A stretch of 64,000 bases of DNA from Zantedeschia hybrid cultivar (taxonomy: Eukaryota; Streptophyta; Magnoliopsida; Alismatales; Araceae): positions 24,437,879 to 24,501,878 of the forward strand of contig JARZZO010000003.1 in NCBI GenBank assembly GCA_030544215.1, given 5' to 3'. The position numbers and the translations under genes are program-made. Numbering within the stretch: position 1 is the stretch's first letter; each line of letters starts with the position of its first letter. The notes beneath the pieces were generated by a model, which ran no database searches, was not told where the DNA came from, and worked only from the letters and a program-made list of their open reading frames with translations. Shown here piece after piece: positions 54,994 to 64,000 of the stretch.

Positions 54994-56371
54994 TTAAGGA
55001 AGAATTTCATGAAGACCTTTAAGGTATGGAAATTTCAATCCTCTATCTCTATCTTTAGAGGATTTTACACGGTAACTAAAGCCAAGGTTCCATAAAGTGG
55101 TGATGATTTGTATGGCTTCATAATCTTCGTCGGATTCCAAGTCACGCTTCTTGATTGGGGGTGTGAGAGAGAACTCAGGGAATTCACGACGGCCCAAGCT
55201 AAGTTGAGTAAGGCACCGATGGGGATTGTATAACACGAACTCGGTGGCTCCAATCAACTTGAGATCCGCTCCTGCTGCACGACGCATCCAAACAGGCTTT
55301 CCAACAAGAGCGAGTGGAGATAAGTCGAATATGTCGGATGTCATGAGCTTTAGATACTCTCTCCAGTTGGCCCGAGTCTTGAGCTTTGGAACCTTGTTGA
55401 CCATGTGCTCATTGAACTTTACAATGTTAGCAATGCAATGAATTGGACTATTCAAGAAGATCTGAGATGGATTCAGAGGCCTTTTCTTGCTGTACTCAAA
55501 CTTAAAGTGAAGTTCAACCCACAAGGCAAAGAGTAACATGCACCCATAGGGAGGACGACCCACAGATGCCGCGGAGAGTCCGCTATAAAGATATGCCAAG
55601 AGTGCGGTGCTAATGGATTTACCTTCAAAGATTGCGCAGATGGCACTAACTTGATCATCTTCCAAGATGTTATCCTGCGCAGGGAAAAACAAGGCACCGG
55701 CAAGGCATGTAACGAAAGCTTTCGTCACATCCTCCGCTTCAACCTCCCTTAGATCATCAATTTCATATAAAGTCCACTCAGCTAGCTTTGCAAGATTGAT
55801 TCCCTTTTTGGTGAGCCATCCTTTAGCTTCTGAAGGATCCTTCATGATTGATGTCAACAATTGTTGACCGGTGATTCTCTCTCTTGTCAAGGCTATATTA
55901 TCTTTGTTATCTTTGGTCTTTGGGAGACCCAATAGAAGCTCTGCCTCCTCCAAAAGGATTGTGCATTCGAAGTCTTGGAAGAAGAACGTATGAGTTTGGA
56001 GATGCCACCACTCGATCAAGGCACCCATAGCCGCCCAATCTACGTTCGAACTTTTGTAATTTTTGACAAGCACCACTAATCCTTGAAGATTCCACTTGGA
56101 TATGAAAACTTGCATGGAAAGCTTAACACTTTTTGCAAGTTTACGAATCCAAGGGAGAGAGGTGAACTTCCTTAGGCCAGGAAACATGGGATAATTCTGA
56201 AAACAAAAGGAAGGATTGAAGAACACTACGAAGAACATGAAGAGCAAGAACAAGAATTGAAGGGAAGTTGATTTAACTTACTTGAAGATTAGGATCTCTT
56301 CCGTTGAGGTGATTTTCTACGTCGGAGAACTTCTTTAGAGACATTTTCATCCTCTTGTTTGAAGAATCCAT
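54994..56371 (-). CDS. antisense PMD gene 2 (two exons, intact)
   Basis: Exon 1 56282-56371 (ATG at 56369-56371, MDSSNKRMKMSLKKF), donor CAA|GTAAGT; intron to an acceptor TTTTCAG; exon 2 54994-56196, stop TAA. The join NLQ|NYPM keeps frame: 430 residues without a break. PMD-type motif: WAAMGALIEWWHLQTHTFFF then LLEEAELLLGLPKTKD, followed by a conserved C-terminal part (PLALVGKPVWMRRAAGADLK). I see no enzyme motif, signal peptide or membrane span. A TATATAAA lies upstream and AATAAA signals downstream. That it is intact while gag-pol is broken is notable. Confidence 0.82.
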
Positions 56372-56505
56372 CCCCTTTTTCGGAATTCCTCCTTCTTGAA
56401 GCTTGGAAACCTTGGAAACTTTGAAGAAACCTTGAAACTTTGGAAGAAAACTCAACCTAGGATCTTTGGATTATGGTAAGATTGCTTGGGAACAACCTAA
56501 GGGTG

Positions 56506-56513
56506 TTTATATA
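56506..56513 (-). promoter_or_regulatory. TATA box of antisense PMD gene 2
   Basis: Minus-strand TATATAAA (CTATATAAACACC) about 135 bp upstream of the gene 2 ATG. A pair of dyad units lies roughly 100-180 bp farther upstream at 56617-56686. Confidence 0.55.
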
Positions 56514-56616
56514 GAAGGAATTGCGATCCTAGGAAGACTTTTCCGGATTGGAAAAGGGATGTGCATTGGTAGAGTTGGAATCCGAGTAGAGAACAGCCAG
56601 AAACCTGTTTCTGTGA

Positions 56617-56686
56617 GTGAAAGGCGTCGAGGAGAACCGCCGCGTTTCAACATTGAATGGCGTCTGCTCGACATGACGCGTTTTAG
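56617..56686. repeat. 34-bp dyad cluster, 2 units (upstream of PMD gene 2)
   Basis: Units at 56617-56650 and 56653-56686, adjacent but not overlapping. They lie upstream of the gene 2 TATA box. Confidence 0.78.
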
Positions 56687-56713
56687 CCTTTCTGTGATTT
56701 ACTTGATATTCTG

Positions 56714-57716
56714 TGGTTTTTGATGTTTAAGTTGAATATTTATTTGGAATTATTAATAATTTTGATTGCAGAAAATTCAAGAAAACTCGAGTAAAGCTGA
56801 AAAATATCAAGAAGATCCCACTATGGGAGTTTAGAAGTCCTGACCGTGGCTAAAAAGACGGTTATCTCTACCCTTGTATTATTCCATGTAATTATTTTGC
56901 ATTCGCATTACTATATGATAAATATTTATTAGATCATATCAAGGACCTTGTGGTTTTGATGAAACTGGAGTTTGAGTTCCCCTACAACAAAAATAGTGAT
57001 AATTCCAGAGGATTCTTAATCGCACGGATAGGCTGTTGGATTGTTAATTAGTGAGGACGATGGTTCCACTTTTGTGAAACGGTGCGTGGATAAACGAGCT
57101 TCGGCTTAGCACTAGATTAAAAGAGTTGGTATCTTGACTCATTAATGACAGTTTAACAATATTATCCTTGATTAATTTATATTTTATTTGACTTTATATT
57201 TTTCTTTTAGTCCAGCATGCATCATGTAGGACTTTGAAATCATTGTGATAAGAATTAATTACTGATTAAGTTTCAGACCATTAATCAAATAATTCAAACA
57301 TGATATGAAATATTCCATTCTGAATTGAGTATCTTGATTATCTTTGAGGTTCGCTTGAAGATATCTTTGGAATTCTATCCTTTCTTGGATTCTTTATCCA
57401 ATATTTCTTGTTTTCTTTTAAGGGTCCATTATGGCTGCAGCACGTCCACATTGGCTGGCAAACGCTCCCCATGATGAAACTTACAGTGTCTATGACCTGG
57501 GGTACTTCCCACTCCGAGGAGGTTGATCGACTTTATTTTATTTCCTTGTCTACTTCATCCAGACAGGATTGATTCTATTGATCTCTTTGAACTATCTTCA
57601 TTGATGATTTCGAGAAAAATTCCAATCATGTGATGTTAAGAGCGTGTCTCATCACACCTTGGCATCACCTTTTCAGTACATTCCATTCCATTTCACTCCC
57701 TTGCAAAGATGATGCC
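56714..57716 (+). other. region between PMD gene 2 and the polypurine tract
   Basis: AT-rich, no domain recognised. It includes the small plus-strand frame at 57431-57526. Nothing else is supported. Confidence 0.55.
57431..57526 (+). other. small plus-strand ORF (31 codons)
   Basis: MAAARPHWLANAPHD, ETYSVYDLGYFPLRGG, then TGA. It is sense to the element and lies 200 bp before the 3' polypurine tract. Composition is protein-like, but no family is recognised and no second copy exists in the window to test conservation. Confidence 0.25.
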
Positions 57717-57729
57717 AAGGTGGGGCAGC
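57717..57729 (+). promoter_or_regulatory. 3' polypurine tract of copy G
   Basis: AAGGTGGGGCAGC directly precedes the LTR start TGTAGACACG at 57730. It would prime plus-strand synthesis. Confidence 0.8.
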
Positions 57730-57918
57730 TGTAGACACGCTAATTTTGACGTCATTTTGAGTAAATTTCATATCATATAATAATGCCTTAGAATGGTCTG
57801 ATATTTAATCATTGATTAATTTTTATTGATCTTTTTGAGTGTCGGGTCAAACAGACGTGTTTAAGTTAATCAATTGAATTGATTTTAACTCAAAATTTCA
57901 GTTAAAATATGAAGAAAC

Positions 57919-58216
57919 CTAAAAGACGTCAACTTGTCTGGACGCCATTTAGAGTTTATTCTTATTTTAACGTTTAAATTTGAATTTTAATCAATTGATT
58001 AAATAGCTAAACGGCGTCTGTGAGAGTTGATGCGTTTTAGGTTTCCTAAGCTATTTCTACTTCTCTTCCGGATGTTTATCCTTATCTTAATTAGTTTAAA
58101 AGACGTCTATACATGTAGACGCGTTTTAGCTAATACATATAAAGATAAGTTTTTCCGGATGTTTATCCTTATCTTAATTAATCTGAAAGGCGTCAGCCTT
58201 ACTGCACGCGTTTTAG
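57919..58216. repeat. 34-bp dyad cluster, 4 units (second LTR U3)
   Basis: Units at 57919-57952, 58007-58040, 58096-58129 and 58183-58216, spaced 87-89 bp. The fourth has one base lost from its GACG core (CACG). Confidence 0.85.
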
Positions 58217-58316
58217 ATAATTACAAATAAAGATGAATTAATCTGTATTTATCTGTTGGTTAAGATGGATAGATCCCAAGTTTTTTCCATGTAAATCCGC
58301 GGACGCAGAAGAGGTC

Positions 58317-58324
58317 TATAAATA
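58317..58324 (+). promoter_or_regulatory. TATA box of second LTR
   Basis: TATAAATA, identical to 36340-36347. Confidence 0.7.
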
Positions 58325-59058
58325 CCTTACATCTTGAAGAGTTAAAAAAGGTTAAGCGTTGATTATCATTGAGCAATAGCGAGTTGAAGATCGAAGCAAC
58401 AACGTCGGAACGCCGAAGCGCTGCCATTTCTAGAAGTCGGCGTCCTTTCAAGATTCTTCATCCATTCAAGAATTCAACCATTGGGCATAAGTCTTTAATT
58501 TTCTGCATTCATTTCATTTAGTTCTACATTCTTCATCATTCACTCCATGCAACACACATCACATTCATTCTTTTCAAAACCTATTTGATTAAGGGGTTTC
58601 AAAAGCCATACAACAAGTAAGTTTGCTGTTTAATTGCATGTTTAACATCATGATTAGAATAGATACTATTTTTGCTTAAAGTTCTCATCATTGTTTTCTT
58701 CATTTCTTTTCTTTCTATTTCTGCTGCACTCAACAAAAGGAGAATCAAAAGGGTAAATCAAGCACAAAGTCACAAGAATTTCTGGACGATCCTCAAATCC
58801 TCAACTTCAAATTCAACAGCAAGAACAAAGAATGAGAAGGACTCTCTTTCTTCAGCCGGCTGAAGGAGGGGAATCAAGAGCTTAACATCTTCCGCATTCA
58901 AACAGGTAGGCGATCAAAACTTTCTTTTGGAACTTTTAAGTCAAAAGTTTCTGGCGATCACTTCACGTAGTTTCTGTTTTTAAAAGGTTTATTTCGCACT
59001 AAACAACATAGATTTTTCATGTTAATCACACTAGCATTTTAAGCACTCACAGCTTTTT

Positions 59059-59076
59059 TGGCGATCACGGTGGGAC
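59059..59076 (+). promoter_or_regulatory. primer binding site of unit H
   Basis: TGGCGATCACGGTGGGAC, identical to copy G's and placed 7 nt after the LTR. Confidence 0.6.
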
Positions 59077-60245
59077 TTGGTCTCGCCATCTTTTAATTCT
59101 TTTGTTCTTGCTATCATCAGCCGGGCACCCACGGTGCACCACTTGTGTAACGACCCGCCATCCTATGACCGGAGACCCGGTCACTAAATGGATGTCGGCC
59201 CATTAACTGTAGGTTCATACCAGGATCTTATTTGCACATCTGGAGGAGTAAGCGTTAAACAAGATTAAATATAACATTCACACGGACTACAAGGGGTACA
59301 GTGTGTAGGAAGTAAAGTAACAATGTCCGTACACAGTCCAACAATAATTACATGTCCAACAAATTAATTAAGTACAGGCAGAAATAAAGTACAACAACAT
59401 CGGGGCATACCCCGGGAACTGAGATAGCTGCTGGTCGCACACCAAGGAGAACACCACGCGCCGCCACACGCCACAAGGTCTACACCTGAAAACGCAGGGA
59501 GTGAGCCACACCAAAATTGGGCTCAGTAGGGATCATCCGATCCCTCGCCTCCCACACACACACCCACAAGTGCAGTAGCAAAGATACAGGTAATAAAGCA
59601 AGTAAAGCTGTAACACGCTACTCCTAAAATCTCGATATGAATCATGTGCCTTCGGAATGTAACATGCATATTTCTAAAATCATTCTATCAAGGAGCCTCC
59701 AACTCCCGTCTTGGCAAAACATGTCAACCACTCCTCCGAAAGTAGGAAACACCAACCACACAGCCGTAAGTGGGAAACACCGTCCACACAAGCACAAGTA
59801 GGAAACACCGACCCGCTGAGACCAAACAGTAACCCCTCGGATAGCACGCTAGCTACTCCGGCCCAACTGGCTCAGGTGGTTACTCCTTCCCTCAGCATGA
59901 GTGACTCTCCGAATGTACCAATCCGACACCGGTACTAGCTGACCCCGGGGTTCACCAGGTGACCCTCTCTCACTAGGCGTCACCCCGCCCACGCCCCCAC
60001 CGGCGCTGTGCTCACGCCCCCACTAGCACAGGGTGATAAAGCGCTACAATGTCACTCCAGGTCCACAGTAACTCAAAACACCAAAACCCGGCACAGTACG
60101 ATCCGGTTACGTGAAAAGCCCGCGATCGCACTACACACAACGTAGTGCCATCCGATCATAAAGAAACCAAGTATACTAGAGCATGCACTAACCAACTATC
60201 TAGCAGTATGTACATTTTACTGGCATGAATTAGTGTTGTTCTGCC

Positions 60246-60723
60246 TTGAATCGCGTCGCCCAAGGCCGACGCCATTCAAGTTCCCTAAACTGGTTCATAA
60301 AACAGAGGCCACGGGAATCTGGCCAAAAAGGCGTCGACACCAGAAGTCGCCTTTTGAAAGGCGTCGACATCCTCCGACGCCATTCAGCTGATAAATCCAG
60401 AATTTCAGGAAAACATTACCCAGGGGATTTCTTCCTTAAAAGGCGTCATGGTTACCCGACGCCATTCAAATCGCGTCGTCCACCCATGACGTCTTTTAGT
60501 TCCAGAATCCCGAGTTGACGGACCCTCAGTCGGGGTGATTTCCTGCCTAAATGGCGTCATGATGGCCCGACGTCCTTTTGAAAGGCGTCGTCCATCCATG
60601 ACGTCATTTAGCGCCAGAACCCCTAACTCGTGAAACCTCGAACGGGGAGGTTTCTGCCCTAAAACGCGTCGTACTGCCTTGACGTCCTTTTGAAAGGCGT
60701 CGACCAGGCACGGCGCCGTTTAG
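60246..60723. repeat. 34-bp dyad cluster, 9 units (solo LTR 3, upstream array)
   Basis: Single at 60246-60279 and four doublets: 60324-60387, 60436-60499, 60547-60611 and 60659-60723. This is the fullest array in the window. In one unit the GACG core is GGCG. Confidence 0.84.
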
Positions 60724-61273
60724 CGCCAGAAACCTGGTTCCCTGGTTCGAACCGAGGGTTTCTCCCTTAACCCCAATTGCCCCGAAAAGCCTTTAAAACA
60801 GAAGGGGGAGAAAGAGAAGTTCACCCCCCCACAAACCTACTACAAAACCACATACAGGAACACGGCCATACCCACAAGAACACCCCCCTAAACATGCTCA
60901 ATCTAGCCCAAAACACATCAAAACACGCCTAGGAAAGCACGAGCAACACATACAAGGTTCGTCCCCCTACCGGATACTTGAACTCCTCCTGGCTCCGTGT
61001 CGCCCAACCGCCGCGCCGCAGACCGCCGCCGGTACCCCCGAGAACGTCGCCACTCCGCCGGGACGTCGGCCGCCGTCCGGAGAATGGAACGCCGCGAAGG
61101 AAGTGGTGGTGGCAGAGGTGAGAGGTAGGGAGGCGTTGGAGTGGTGGAAGAGGAAGAAGAGGAAGGGAAAGGGAAAGAGAGGGGTCGGAGGAGGCGGAGA
61201 GGGAGAGGAGAGAGAGCGAGAGGTGAGAAATGAGGGAAAGAAAGGAGGGCTCGCGGGGGTCATCAGAAACTAC

Positions 61274-61587
61274 CTAAAACGCGTCGAGCGAGAAGGACGC
61301 CTATCAGATGACAGGACGGGCCGTACTGACAGCTGTCTGAAACGCATCGACCACCATGGACGCCGTTCAGCTGACATGTCAGGCACCGTACACTGACATC
61401 GCAGGGTGGCAGTCTGAATCGCGTCGTCCATCATGGACGCCGTTCAGACGACAAGACAGGGGCCGTACTCTCGCGGCCCGAAACCCGCCCACGTGGCGCC
61501 CACGTGGCACAACAGCAAATCGCCTAAATGGCGTCCACCTATCAAGACGCCGTTTGAAAGGCGTCGTGATGTGTAGACGTCATTCAG
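61274..61587. repeat. 34-bp dyad cluster, 5 units (solo LTR 3, downstream array)
   Basis: Singles at 61274, 61337 and 61414; doublet 61524-61587. Confidence 0.82.
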
Positions 61588-61676
61588 AAGAAATTCTCCA
61601 GACCCCGCAAGGTCCGACCCAGGGGATCCGGCCCGAAACCGACCCGAAAACCGAACCCGAAACCTCATTCCTTACA

Positions 61677-62616
61677 ACTTGTGTCTCTCGACACGTCCTC
61701 ACCAATTGGTGAGTGTTTTAGTTTAGTTAATTTTCCTCGTGCACCACGTGCACACCCCTGTGGCAAGATCTTGCCCTCCCCGTTGATTAATTGAAAAAGC
61801 TGTTTCTGTGATGAAAATGTTGTGTGATTGATTGGCATCTTGGTTGTTTAGTTAGTAAAATCATCTTGTTAAAATCTGGAACTAAAAAAATCTGCATGAG
61901 TTGATTATTTACTGCTTTTATCCTGTTTGAGGAGGATTCAACCCGGAAAATCCTCTTGCAAAACTGTTTCTGCGACTTGAAAAGCGTCTTGGAGCACTGA
62001 CGCGTTTTAAACCGCGTCAATACAACTAGACGCCTTTTAGTCATTTCCTCTCTGCTGTCTGCATCTGAGTTTCTACGAAAAAATTAAGATTTTGTTTGAA
62101 TAACGTCAACTATACTCGACGCTATTCAGACAGTTTCTTAGTTAATTTTCAGTTCCCAGATTTTTGTGACTTGTGTGCTACTACCCATTATTATTAAGCA
62201 TTAGAGGCCATCCAGGCCATAGGACATACGCATTGAGGCGAATACCCTCCTTTTCTTAGGAACACCTTACTTGACGTCAGCAACTCTCTCTGATTGGGTT
62301 GGTCCCTTGATCAGACTAGAGAAGTTGACGTTAAGACCTCTATAAGTCCCCAAAATCAAGGTACTCCTCCTTGATCATCGGGCTGGTTGTACCAGTTGAA
62401 GTCCCGGTTAGATTCCATAAAGCGTTTTAAGAGAAAGCCGTAGAGAACAAGGGTGGATATTGAACTGAAACTAGGATCCTTCCCCTGAGCGAATTTGTGG
62501 TTTAATTAAATCCAAATAACTCAACAAGGAATCTCAAAATCACGTTAAGCATCCACTTGATTGATTAATCTCTGTGCAACTTGTTTGTCAAATCTTTGAA
62601 AAAAGAATCTAACATC
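61677..62616 (+). other. 5' leader of unit H
   Basis: Same palindromes as copy G: TCACCAATTGGTGA (61699-61712) and GGCAAGATCTTGCC (61762-61775), followed by three dyad units and the gag-proximal block. It reads GTTGAAGTCCCGGTTAG where G carries its 1.2-kb insert. Confidence 0.8.
61978..62129. repeat. 34-bp dyad cluster, 3 units (H leader)
   Basis: Doublet 61978-62041 and single 62096-62129, matching G's leader cluster. Confidence 0.8.
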
Positions 62617-62870
62617 ATGCTGCTGCGATCAGGCAGGGACTTGAGTATGGCTCAAGATGCCATCATCAACTATGAGGGAGATGCTAATGCCCCTCGCGAT
62701 TCGGACTACAACTATGAGAACGGGAGAGATGCTGATGCCTCCCGTAATTCTGTCCCCATTCCCTATCGACAAGATGGGAATGTCCGGACACCTCTCTTTC
62801 ATCCCCATGATCGATATCCTGATCTTCCCCCACATGAATATGCGATTCCTAATCCCAATCTTGAGGGGAC
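62617..62870 (+). pseudogene. gag of unit H, start
   Basis: Starts MLLRSGRDLSMAQDAI as in G. One G is missing in the run before ACATGAATCAG (GAGGGGAC here, GAGGGGGAC in G), so this frame ends at TGA 62872-62874. The rest of gag is in the neighbouring frame. Confidence 0.87.
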
Positions 62871-64000
62871 ATGAATCAGAATGATCCCTCATCCTCTGAT
62901 CCTTCGGATCTCGTCAACGCTTTGGGAGTTCTTGCCTCCCGACTGGACCCTCAGCAGTTCGAGGCGATCCAGTCTATTCTGAAGGGGAAGGCACCCACGC
63001 AGCCTGCTGAGCCGAACCCTGTGGCTCCCCCTGTTGTTACTCAACAACCTCCTCTTCATCCTCCTTACATCCATCAGGCCATGGAAGGCCTCCATATTAC
63101 TTCTCGGCCAGCTGGGCCGCAGCTTTCATCCTCTAGGCAACCGGCTAGACCGCAAACGCCTGCTTATCAAAATGCCCTCGGGCATAGCGGAAGCTCTGCC
63201 GGACCTCCCCTTTATTGTCCCCCCTGTCCAACGTACTCTAGGCAGCAGGCCTATCAAGTACCTCCACCTCCTCCTCCCCCCCAGGCAGATCTGACCACGC
63301 AAGCGTTGTTGGCCAAGATGGAGCGCATGGATGAGCAGTTTAACAACCTCCAGAAGATGATGGGGGTCAAAGCAGCGCCAGAAATCAATTTGCCGAGCCT
63401 GCCAGTATTCCACCTACCACCCTCTGAGATGCTAGTGTACCAGAAGTACAACGGTACTGGTAACCCCTTCACACACCTGAAGGAGTTTATGTACGAATCG
63501 TCTTTCTGGCAGAACGACAAGAGGTCGTTGGCCTTTTTGTTCAGGAGATCTCTAGAGGGACCAGCCCTCGAGTGGTTCTTTTCCTTGGAACCCTCCGAGG
63601 TAGAGGACTACGGTATCGTCTCTCGTAAATTCATTCAACGATACCAAGACAGAGTTGCACCCTCCTTGTCCATCACTGACCTCATAGCAGAAAAGATGAA
63701 ACATGATGAGGAGTTTGTCAGTTTTGCTGACAGGTGGCGGGGCCTGGCCGAAAGGGTGAAGGATCACTTGTCCGAATCTGAGCAAGTGAAGATGTTAATT
63801 TCCAACGCCACGCCCCAGTTCAAGCTAGTCCTCTCCTTGAACAATCTGACCAACATGGCAGAGCTCTATGAAAGAGCACGGTATTGCCAGAATGCCTTCA
63901 AGGACGCTACGTTTTCCAGCGTCTTTGATCCTCACAGACCTAGCAGGCCTCCACCTCGGAAGCCTGCAGTGCCAAACTCTCCCAGCATAGGTCCGACTAC
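62871..64000 (+). CDS. gag of unit H, main part (continues past window)
   Basis: Open from ATG at 62871 (MNQNDPSSSDPSDLVNALGV) to the window edge, about 376 codons. Same blocks as G: EGPALEWFFSLEP, KFIQRYQDRVAPSLSITDLI, FADRWRGLAERVKDHLSE and MAELYERARYCQNAFKDA. It has CAG at 63075-63077, where G has its first TAG, and lacks solo LTR 2, so it gives the unbroken reference. Translation from this internal ATG is possible but the normal start is 62617. Confidence 0.88.
   Translation, partial: MNQNDPSSSDPSDLVNALGVLASRLDPQQFEAIQSILKGKAPTQPAEPNPVAPPVVTQQPPLHPPYIHQAMEGLHITSRPAGPQLSSSRQPARPQTPAYQNALGHSGSSAGPPLYCPPCPTYSRQQAYQVPPPPPPPQADLTTQALLAKMERMDEQFNNLQKMMGVKAAPEINLPSLPVFHLPPSEMLVYQKYNGTGNPFTHLKEFMYESSFWQNDKRSLAFLFRRSLEGPALEWFFSLEPSEVEDYGIVSRKFIQRYQDRVAPSLSITDLIAEKMKHDEEFVSFADRWRGLAERVKDHLSESEQVKMLISNATPQFKLVLSLNNLTNMAELYERARYCQNAFKDATFSSVFDPHRPSRPPPRKPAVPNSPSIGPT

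Larger units (their letters stand above)
33003..59051 (+). mobile_element. Tat-lineage Ty3/gypsy retrotransposon, copy G
   Basis: 5' LTR 33003-37075 (1323 bp without its 2745-bp insert and duplicated TSD) and second LTR 57730-59051 (1322 bp), both TGTAGACACG...CACTCACA. Between them are PBS, leader, gag, protease, G-patch, pol, two antisense PMD genes and a polypurine tract. By eye the LTRs differ at roughly 30-40 positions, so the insertion is relatively recent. Nested inserts are 33141-35885, 37892-39106 and 40375-42723. The second LTR also begins unit H, so no right-hand target duplication can be read. Confidence 0.9.
57730..59051 (+). repeat. second LTR: 3' LTR of G and 5' LTR of unit H
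   Basis: 1322 bp, TGTAGACACG...AAGCACTCACA, uninterrupted. It follows G's polypurine tract and is followed by a PBS (59059), so it serves both units. It supplies the empty site for the solo LTR at 33141. Confidence 0.9.
59146..61676 (+). mobile_element. solo LTR 3 of the TGTAACGACC family (2531 bp)
   Basis: TGTAACGACCCGCC...CATTCCTTACA with the perfect duplication ACTTG (59141-59145 and 61677-61681). The empty site is in G's leader near 37165 (CACCACTTGTGTC). No coding capacity recognised. Confidence 0.88.
59052..64000 (+). mobile_element. Tat unit H (tandem internal region, runs off window)
   Basis: PBS, leader and gag in the same order and orientation as G, starting from the shared LTR. 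The leader is split by solo LTR 3 and lacks G's 1.2-kb insert. Gag runs to the end of the window. Its own 3' LTR is outside. Confidence 0.88.

Overview
This window is plant nuclear heterochromatin made almost entirely of nested LTR retrotransposons. I see no ordinary host gene, rRNA gene or complete tRNA gene. An angiosperm is suggested by the families present: Ty3/gypsy Tat lineage with two RNase H domains, an Athila-like gag-pro element, a Ty1/copia element primed by initiator tRNA-Met, and plant mobile domain (PMD) genes carried by the Tat elements. The species cannot be named from sequence alone.

Layout. 1-8901 (minus): internal region of a Tat element (copy A), entering from its integrase and running back through aRNase H, RNase H, RT, G-patch, protease, gag and leader; a piece of its LTR reappears at 17448-18202. 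8902-17447 (minus): an Athila-like, non-autonomous element (B) lying inside A's LTR. 18203-26329 (minus): a decayed copia element (C), also inside A's LTR. 26330-33002: a mosaic of a Tat 3' fragment with antisense PMD genes (D), a second diverged copia LTR (E), a short Tat aRNase H scrap (F) and unassigned sequence. 33003-59051 (plus): a long Tat element (G) with 1.32-kb LTRs. Its second LTR is followed directly by another PBS, leader and gag (unit H, to 64000), so the arrangement is LTR-internal-LTR-internal. Three copies of an unrelated 2.3-2.7-kb LTR (TGTAACGACC...TTACA), each with a perfect 5-bp target duplication, sit in G's 5' LTR, in G's gag and in H's leader. A 1.2-kb insert lies in G's leader.

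How the parts work together. In Tat element G one frame encodes gag, protease and a G-patch. It ends at an A9 run that forms an in-frame A-AAA-AAA slippery heptamer, and pol (RT, RNase H, aRNase H, integrase) continues in the -1 frame. The same arrangement is kept in copy A. Between integrase and the 3' LTR, G carries two spliced genes on the opposite strand, both PMD-type: a seven-exon gene (51480-54330) and a two-exon gene (54994-56371). The second is fully open although gag-pol of the same copy has many lesions.

The most striking unexplained signal is a 34-bp dyad: a 12-bp arm YTRAANNGCGTC, a 10-bp variable spacer, and the mirror arm GACGCNNTTYAR. I count about 78 units by eye in 17 clusters. 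They lie in Tat U3 regions, leaders and PMD flanks and introns, and in the unrelated TGTAACGACC LTRs. I found none in coding sequence and none in the copia or Athila-like elements. Units are spaced roughly 65-110 bp apart and often form overlapping doublets. A second hidden signal is a run of stem-loops in the copia leader, where four stems of different sequence present the same loop motif.
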